From Pseudomonas fragi (GTDB lineage Bacteria; Pseudomonadota; Gammaproteobacteria; Pseudomonadales; Pseudomonadaceae), in the NCBI RefSeq assembly GCF_900105835.1, contig NZ_LT629783.1:3494501-3558500 (forward strand): a stretch of DNA of 64,000 bases, written 5' to 3'. Below are positions 59,552 through 64,000 of this stretch, piece after piece. A program made the position numbers and the translations under genes. Numbering within the stretch: the first letter of the stretch is position 1; every line of letters begins with the position of its first letter. The notes under the pieces are model-generated. The model did not search any database and was not told where the DNA came from. It worked only from the letters and a program-made list of their open reading frames with translations.

Positions 59552-60655
59552 ATGACGTCGTTCAACTCCGGGGTTCAACCCCAGAACCGTACGCCTCAAT
59601 CCATCGGCTTTCTGCTGCTGGACAATTTCACGCTCATTTCCCTGGCATCCGCGATAGAACCCTTGCGCATGGCCAACCAGTTGTCGGGCCGTGAGTTGTA
59701 TCGCTGGAGCACCCTCAGCGCCGATGGCAGCCAGGTCTGGGCCAGTGATGGTCTGCAGGTGACCCCCGACGCCAGCATGCACAAGGCTCCGGCGCTGGAT
59801 ATGGTGATTGTTTGCGGAGGTATCGGTATTCAGCGCACCGTGACCCGTGAGCATGTCTCATGGCTGCAGAGCCAGGCGCGCCAGTCGCGCCGCCTGGGTG
59901 CCGTGTGCACCGGCAGCTGGGCCCTGGCCTATGCCGGCTTGCTCGACGGTTTTGATTGCAGCGTGCACTGGGAATGCCTGGCCTCGATGCAGGAAGCCTT
60001 CCCGCGGGTGGCCATGAGCACGCGGCTGTTTACCCTCGACCGCAGCCGCTTTACCAGCTCGGGCGGCACCGCACCGCTGGACATGATGCTGCACCTGATC
60101 AGCCGTGATCATGGCCGTGAGTTGTCGGCGGCGATTTCGGAAATGTTTGTGTATGAACGCATCCGCAACGAGCAGGATCACCAGCGCGTACCGCTCAAGC
60201 ACATGCTGGGCACCAACCAGCCCAAGTTGCAGGAAATCGTCGCGTTGATGGAGGCCAACCTCGAGGAGCCCATCGACCTGGATGAGCTGGCGGTTTATGT
60301 GACGGTGTCGCGGCGTCAGTTGGAGCGCCTGTTCCAGAAGTACCTGCATTGCTCGCCGTCGCGCTATTACCTGAAATTACGGCTGGTGCGGGCGCGGCAA
60401 TTGCTCAAGCAAACGCCGATGTCGATTATCGAAGTGGCGGCGGTGTGCGGGTTTGTGTCCACGCCGCATTTTTCCAAGTGCTACCGCGAATACTTCGGCA
60501 TTCCGCCACGGGACGAGCGTGTGGGTTCCAACACCGCACAGCAGACCACCCTGGTGCAGATTCCGCAGTCGCTGTTGCTGGCGCCGCTGGCCGGGCCGAT
60601 GTCGGCGTTGAACCAGGCGCGCAATGAGTCGACGTTTGCCAGTGTGAGGCTTTAA
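59552..60655 (+). CDS. gbdR: Glycine betaine-responsive activator GbdR
   Basis: 367-residue GlxA-type AraC regulator. An N-terminal DJ-1/PfpI-like domain (about 15-195) is followed by a C-terminal AraC helix-turn-helix pair (about 235-330, including VTVSRRQLERLFQKYL and GFVSTPHFSKCYREYFG). GbdR responds to glycine betaine and dimethylglycine and activates choline and betaine catabolic genes in P. aeruginosa (from memory). Position beside sdaB and cbcXWV is the standard one. A strong GAGGAG ribosome binding site precedes the ATG. Confidence 0.92.
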   Translation: MTSFNSGVQPQNRTPQSIGFLLLDNFTLISLASAIEPLRMANQLSGRELYRWSTLSADGSQVWASDGLQVTPDASMHKAPALDMVIVCGGIGIQRTVTREHVSWLQSQARQSRRLGAVCTGSWALAYAGLLDGFDCSVHWECLASMQEAFPRVAMSTRLFTLDRSRFTSSGGTAPLDMMLHLISRDHGRELSAAISEMFVYERIRNEQDHQRVPLKHMLGTNQPKLQEIVALMEANLEEPIDLDELAVYVTVSRRQLERLFQKYLHCSPSRYYLKLRLVRARQLLKQTPMSIIEVAAVCGFVSTPHFSKCYREYFGIPPRDERVGSNTAQQTTLVQIPQSLLLAPLAGPMSALNQARNESTFASVRL

Positions 60656-60660
60656 CAGGC

Positions 60661-60720
60661 AAAAGCGCCCTGATCCTGGCCCTCTCCTTCCGGGAGAGGG
60701 TTGGGGTGAGGGGCTTTTGC
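60661..60720. repeat. CTCTCC-type inverted repeat / possible gbdR terminator
   Basis: Stem CCCTCTC-CTTCCG-GGAGAGGG within outer pairing AAAAGC(G)CCC...GGGGCTTTT. Related to the repeat at 6315-6437. It lies just after the gbdR stop and, with the T run that follows, could terminate gbdR. Confidence 0.6.
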
Positions 60721-60727
60721 TTTTGCC

Positions 60728-60985
60728 TTACCCGACCTTGCTCTGCTTGAACTGCGCCAGCCCCGGCAGCAACTGGCGGTCAATCGCCTCGCGCACCGCA
60801 GGCAAGATGGTTGCGCTGCCGGTGTAGAGCTTTTCAACCAGCCCCTTGAGTGCGCGGGCATTGGTCTCGTTCAGCCCGCACACTGCCGCGGTGCAAGCCT
60901 GCTCCGCCGTGCCAGACACTTCAAAGCCCAGCGAGCGCAGTTGGCCAACCAGATCCTGTTCATCAATCAAATCCGCGTGCATCAT
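60728..60985 (-). CDS. Small hypothetical protein
   Basis: 85-residue protein, mostly helical in appearance, with two Cys residues in the middle (EQACTAAVCGL). It begins MMHADLIDEQDLVGQLRSLGFEV, so the start may be either Met. I do not recognise a family. Convergent with gbdR. Confidence 0.55.
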   Translation of the reverse strand: MMHADLIDEQDLVGQLRSLGFEVSGTAEQACTAAVCGLNETNARALKGLVEKLYTGSATILPAVREAIDRQLLPGLAQFKQSKVG

Positions 60986-61220
60986 GACTTTTTATCCTTC
61001 TACAAAGCGCGATCGAAGTTTGATTCTGGTAGGGCTTCGGGCCGGGGGCAAGGATGGTTTGGCGGGATGTCCTGCATGCCTAGCTGCAGGTCGTTTTTGG
61101 CTAAGTGCCCGGCGCAGGGTTGGGCACACTGGGGGCAGTAACATCCTCGATGGTTTGGTCACCGTCCTGCATCACACGCACTTGGCCCCGAATCTGTCAC
61201 GGCAGGTTCGGGGCTTTTTT
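60986..61220 (+). ncRNA. Candidate small RNA ending in an orphan terminator
   Basis: 235 bases with no plus-strand gene that end in a strong plus-strand terminator (61185-61220). The nearest plus-strand gene, gbdR, ends over 500 bases earlier, behind its own possible terminator and an opposed gene. This suggests a short transcript that starts in this gap. The 5' end is not determined. Confidence 0.35.
61185..61220 (+). terminator. Rho-independent terminator, plus strand
   Basis: Perfect stem GCCCCGAA/TTCGGGGC with a 14-base loop and six T after it. On the minus strand no T run follows, so it is not the terminator of the DUF3010 gene whose stop it overlaps. Confidence 0.85.
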
Positions 61221-61626
61221 AACCTTTGAGCAACGCCGCACACGCCGCCTTGAACGCTTCATGCTGGTATTTGTTCAGCGAGGCGGGCAGGTCGAAAGCG
61301 TGTTTTTTGAACTGTGCGTTGAGGGTTTGCGGGGACAGCAACTGCACCTGGCAATCGTCCAGCAACTGGATGATGCCTTCGATCTTGAACGTGGTCGGGC
61401 CACCGGCAAACTCGCCCTTCTTGCTGCGCTTTTTAATGGCGATACGGGTGATGCCGTTGCTTTTCACAAAGGCTGCAAGCTGCGCTGCGAAGGCTTTGAC
61501 GTTGGCAGCCTCGTCATCGTCGTCCAGGGCAATTTTTTTGGTCGCGACAGCCACATGCTCAAGGTCGGGACCGGCCAGGGCAAAGATGGCTTCGCTGCCT
61601 TTGATTTCGATACCGCAAATAGTCAT
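61219..61626 (-). CDS. DUF3010 family protein
   Basis: 135-residue soluble protein beginning MTICGIEIKGSEAIFALAG, the typical N-terminus of DUF3010, which looks like an RNase H-like fold (strand with an acidic residue then a small-residue turn). Role unknown. Another in-frame ATG far upstream (61785) overlaps the LprI-like gene and is rejected. Confidence 0.75.
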   Translation of the reverse strand: MTICGIEIKGSEAIFALAGPDLEHVAVATKKIALDDDDEAANVKAFAAQLAAFVKSNGITRIAIKKRSKKGEFAGGPTTFKIEGIIQLLDDCQVQLLSPQTLNAQFKKHAFDLPASLNKYQHEAFKAACAALLKG

Positions 61627-61669
61627 AAAAACCCTGGTTGATAAGTTGAAACTATTCTTGTGGGAAAGG

Positions 61670-62071
61670 TCAGTCCTGCCCGATCGATTCCAGAAACTCC
61701 GAGCGATCGTCGCTGATGCGCGCCATGCAGTCGTTCTGGGCGATGTTGAACGCTTCGGTACCGGCGGTGGCGGGGAACACGGCAATTGCGCAATCGGCGT
61801 CGCGCTGGTGCAGCCACAAGGCCTGGGCAGTCTTGATCTTGCTCAGGATGTTATTGAGCTGGGTGGCGTTACTGCCGTACAGCGAAGTCATGCGCTCCTG
61901 CAGGGCTTCGTAGTTCTCGCTCAACAACTGCTCGGCCGCATTTTTGCTGAACACCGAGCACGCCAGGGTCTGCCGGTCGTTTTCCACCGCGTCGCACGGG
62001 TTGTAGTCGGCATTTTCAGCTGCATGGGCGCCGCCGGTGATCAATGCCAAGGCCAGGAGAATCGATTTCAT
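61670..62071 (-). CDS. LprI-like (DUF1311) secreted protein
   Basis: 133-residue periplasmic protein: signal peptide 1-17 (ending GAHA), then a helical domain with four Cys (positions near 26, 38, 94 and 115) that would form two disulfides. It resembles the lysozyme-inhibitor LprI N-terminal domain (DUF1311). Divergent from the dipeptidase gene. Confidence 0.7.
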   Translation of the reverse strand: MKSILLALALITGGAHAAENADYNPCDAVENDRQTLACSVFSKNAAEQLLSENYEALQERMTSLYGSNATQLNNILSKIKTAQALWLHQRDADCAIAVFPATAGTEAFNIAQNDCMARISDDRSEFLESIGQD

Positions 62072-62179
62072 TGCCGCTTCCTAATCCATAGTTGGCGCCG
62101 ATTCTGGCTCAAGCGTGGGCCAAAGAACAGCCACGGCGTGCAGGTCATGATTTTGCCGCTGCCACGCTTTGTCGTGGTT

Positions 62180-62206
62180 TGACGCTTTCGGCAATTGCGC
62201 TGTCGC
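62180..62206 (+). promoter_or_regulatory. Predicted GbdR site upstream of the dipeptidase
   Basis: Half-sites TGACGC at 62180 and TGTCGC at 62201, 21 bp apart, matching the pattern at pchP and betT. It lies 95 bases before the dipeptidase start. The expected downstream genes (dimethylglycine demethylase) belong to the GbdR regulon in P. aeruginosa. Confidence 0.5.
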
Positions 62207-62301
62207 TTTTGCACCCGGCTGCTTTTGACCCCGAGCCTATGCTGGCCCCAATAGCGCCGGCAGACGATTCGGCGCAGCAAACGCCAATAAGGGGACGCCT
62301 G

Positions 62302-63279
62302 ATGAGCCCAGCCGAGTTGCACGCAGACAGCATCGTTATCGACGGGCTGATCATTGCCAAATGGAACCGCGAACTGTTTGAAGACATGCGTAAAGGTGGC
62401 CTCACCGCAGCCAACTGCACCGTGTCGGTGTGGGAAGGCTTCCAAGCCACGATCAACAACATTGTCGCCAGCCAGACCCTGATCCGTGACAACAGCGACC
62501 TGGTGATCCCGGTCAAGACCACTGCTGATATCCGTCGGGCGAAGGAGCAGGGCAAGACCGGGATCATCTTCGGCTTCCAGAATGCCCATGCCTTTGAAGA
62601 CCAACTGGGCTATATCGAGATCTTCAAGCAGCTCGGCGTTGGCGTGGTGCAGATGTGCTACAACACCCAGAACCTGGTGGGCACCGGCTGCTACGAACGC
62701 GATGGCGGGCTCTCGGGTTTCGGCCGCGAAGTGGTGGCTGAAATGAACCGTGTCGGGATCATGTGCGACCTCTCTCACGTCGGCTCGAAAACCTCGGAAG
62801 AGGTGATCCTGGAATCGAAAAAACCGGTCTGCTACTCCCATTGCCTGCCGTCCGGTCTTAAAGAGCACCCGCGCAACAAATCCGACGCCGAACTCAAGTT
62901 TATTGCTGACCACGGTGGCTTTGTCGGTGTGACCATGTTCGCGCCGTTTCTGGCCAAGGGCATTGACTCGACCATCGACGACTACGCCGAAGCGATCGAA
63001 TACACCATGAATATTGTCGGCGAAGACTCGATCGGTATCGGCACCGATTTCACCCAGGGCCACGGCCAGGATTTCTTTGAAATGCTGACCCATGACAAGG
63101 GCTACGCCCGCCGCCTGACCAGCTTCGGCAAGATCATCAACCCGCTGGGCATCCGCACCGTGGGCGAGTTCCCCAACCTCACCGAAACCCTGCTCAAGCG
63201 CGGCCATAACGAGCGCGTGGTGCGCAAGATCATGGGCGAGAACTGGGTCAACGTGCTCAAGGACGTCTGGGGCGAATAA
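62302..63279 (+). CDS. M19 dipeptidase-like protein of the glycine betaine locus
   Basis: 325-residue TIM-barrel protein of the renal dipeptidase family, found with DUF5943 and dgcA in Pseudomonas (P. aeruginosa PA5396 by synteny, from memory). Part of the metal site is altered: the family's D-G-H-N-D reads D14-G-L16-I-I18, so the His and Asp ligands are missing, and the bridging Glu is Gln93. The other ligands, H159, H180 and D249, are present. It may bind one metal or have a different activity. The start ATG at 62302 has an AGGGGA ribosome binding site; upstream in-frame sequence looks non-coding. Confidence 0.82.
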   Translation: MSPAELHADSIVIDGLIIAKWNRELFEDMRKGGLTAANCTVSVWEGFQATINNIVASQTLIRDNSDLVIPVKTTADIRRAKEQGKTGIIFGFQNAHAFEDQLGYIEIFKQLGVGVVQMCYNTQNLVGTGCYERDGGLSGFGREVVAEMNRVGIMCDLSHVGSKTSEEVILESKKPVCYSHCLPSGLKEHPRNKSDAELKFIADHGGFVGVTMFAPFLAKGIDSTIDDYAEAIEYTMNIVGEDSIGIGTDFTQGHGQDFFEMLTHDKGYARRLTSFGKIINPLGIRTVGEFPNLTETLLKRGHNERVVRKIMGENWVNVLKDVWGE

Positions 63280-63297
63280 CGCCAAGGCATCGTTTGC

Positions 63298-63428
63298 GTA
63301 GCAGCTGCCGAAGGCTGCGTCCGGCTGCGAAGCAGTCGCAAACCCATATTGCACATTTTGCCTGTGAAGGCGCGGTGACCGGTTTTACGACCGCTTCGCG
63401 CTCGAACGCAGCCTTCGGCAGCTGCTAC
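63298..63428. repeat. GTAGCAGCTGCC-family inverted repeat
   Basis: Arms GTAGCAGCTGCCGAAGGCTGCG and its complement enclose a centre of about 85 bases. It fills the space between the dipeptidase and DUF5943 genes, which are expected to be co-transcribed. Confidence 0.88.
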
Positions 63429-63458
63429 GGGACTTGATCATCTTCTGGAGTTGTATTC

Positions 63459-63989
63459 ATGGCTAAAATCGCCCCGCAATTGCCTATCGAAGTCGACAGC
63501 GAAACCGGCGTCTGGACCTCCGACGCCCTGCCGATGCTCTATGTGCCGCGCCACTTTTTCGTCAATAACCACATGGGCATCGAAGAAGTCCTGGGCGCCG
63601 ACGCCTACGCCGACATTCTCTACAAGGCCGGCTACAAATCCGCCTGGCACTGGTGCGAAAAAGAAGCTGAATGCCACGGCATCGAAGGCGTCGCAGTGTT
63701 CGAGCACTACATGAAACGCCTGTCGCAGCGTGGCTGGGGCCTGTTCACCATTCAGGACATCGATCTCGACAAAGGCACCGCCACCATCAAGCTGGAACAC
63801 TCCTGTTTTGTCTATGTGTACGGCAAGGTCGGGCGCAAGGTCGACTACATGTTCACGGGCTGGTTTGCCGGGGCAATGGATCAGATCCTGCACGCCCGTG
63901 GCAGCAACATCCGCACCGTGGCAGAACAGGTTTATAGCGGATCGGAAGAAGGCCACGACCACGGCCTGTTTATCGTCAAGCCGTTGTAA
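63459..63989 (+). CDS. DUF5943 protein of the glycine betaine locus
   Basis: 176-residue soluble protein with the look of a 4-vinyl-reductase (V4R) domain. It has several His/Cys-containing segments (AWHWCEKEAECHG). By synteny it is the gene before dimethylglycine demethylase dgcA in Pseudomonas (PA5397, from memory). Its biochemical role is unknown; expression with dgcAB suggests a role in betaine demethylation. The next gene lies beyond the window. Confidence 0.8.
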   Translation: MAKIAPQLPIEVDSETGVWTSDALPMLYVPRHFFVNNHMGIEEVLGADAYADILYKAGYKSAWHWCEKEAECHGIEGVAVFEHYMKRLSQRGWGLFTIQDIDLDKGTATIKLEHSCFVYVYGKVGRKVDYMFTGWFAGAMDQILHARGSNIRTVAEQVYSGSEEGHDHGLFIVKPL

Positions 63990-64000
63990 GTCGAGGATCG

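Noticed and set aside
61100..61140. Possible sigma-54 promoter (GGGCAC...GGGGGCA) before the candidate small RNA
   Set aside because: The GG and GC positions can be fitted only with mismatches in both elements; too weak to report as a feature.

Overview
This window is chromosomal DNA of a Pseudomonas species, most likely of the fluorescens/putida side of the genus. The evidence is the coding style (dense, about 60% GC), many short hairpin repeats of the Pseudomonas REP type, and gene order. The order folA - tcyP - pchP - ilvD - rlmI - mutM - fdx - coaD - GMC oxidoreductase/ALDH/TetR - yheT - M16 peptidases - rsmD - ftsYEX - rpoH, and then betIBA - betT - cbcVWX - sdaB - gbdR - dipeptidase - DUF5943, matches what I remember of Pseudomonas core synteny. 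No phage, IS element, CRISPR array, tRNA or rRNA was seen.

Layout. 1-2.9 kb is the 3' end of a phosphonate (2-aminoethylphosphonate) uptake and breakdown operon: periplasmic binding protein, FAD oxidoreductase and a PhnZ-type diiron oxygenase. 3-6.3 kb holds a DUF3482 GTPase / DUF2868 membrane protein pair and folA. 6.4-16.4 kb carries housekeeping and transport genes: tcyP, pchP, ilvD, a DUF4153 membrane protein, rlmI, mutM, a ferredoxin and coaD. 16.5-21 kb is a three-gene alcohol/aldehyde oxidation operon with a divergent TetR regulator and a palindromic operator between them. 21-24 kb has a sulfurtransferase, an AraC regulator and a YheT-type hydrolase. 24-30.5 kb has two M16 peptidase pairs around rsmD; one catalytic copy is frameshifted. 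30.8-34.9 kb is ftsY-ftsE-ftsX-rpoH. 35-46.6 kb is a mixed stretch: YgjP-like peptidase, ElaA acetyltransferase, YccS, HI0933 flavoprotein, dbpA, an MFS exporter and a TldD/PmbA pair. 46.7-64 kb is dominated by choline and glycine betaine metabolism.

How the genes work together. Choline enters by BetT or the CbcXWV ABC transporter, is oxidised by BetA and BetB to glycine betaine, and later demethylation feeds glycine and serine, which SdaB deaminates to pyruvate. PchP at 8 kb supplies choline from phosphorylcholine. GbdR is the expected glycine-betaine-responsive activator. I found a shared direct-repeat motif, TGNCGY-N15-TGNCGY (21 bp from half-site to half-site), upstream of pchP, betT and the dipeptidase/DUF5943 unit, and a weaker version between cbcX and sdaB. 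I propose these as GbdR sites.

The most interesting points are this motif set, the frameshift at a 7-base homopolymer in a duplicated M16 peptidase, a dipeptidase-like protein that has lost half of its metal ligands, a Tat-lipoprotein partner that may carry a signal-less GMC oxidoreductase out of the cytoplasm, an orphan terminator suggesting a small RNA near 61 kb, and an AlgU-like promoter before rpoH. I saw no clear novel defence or mobile system.
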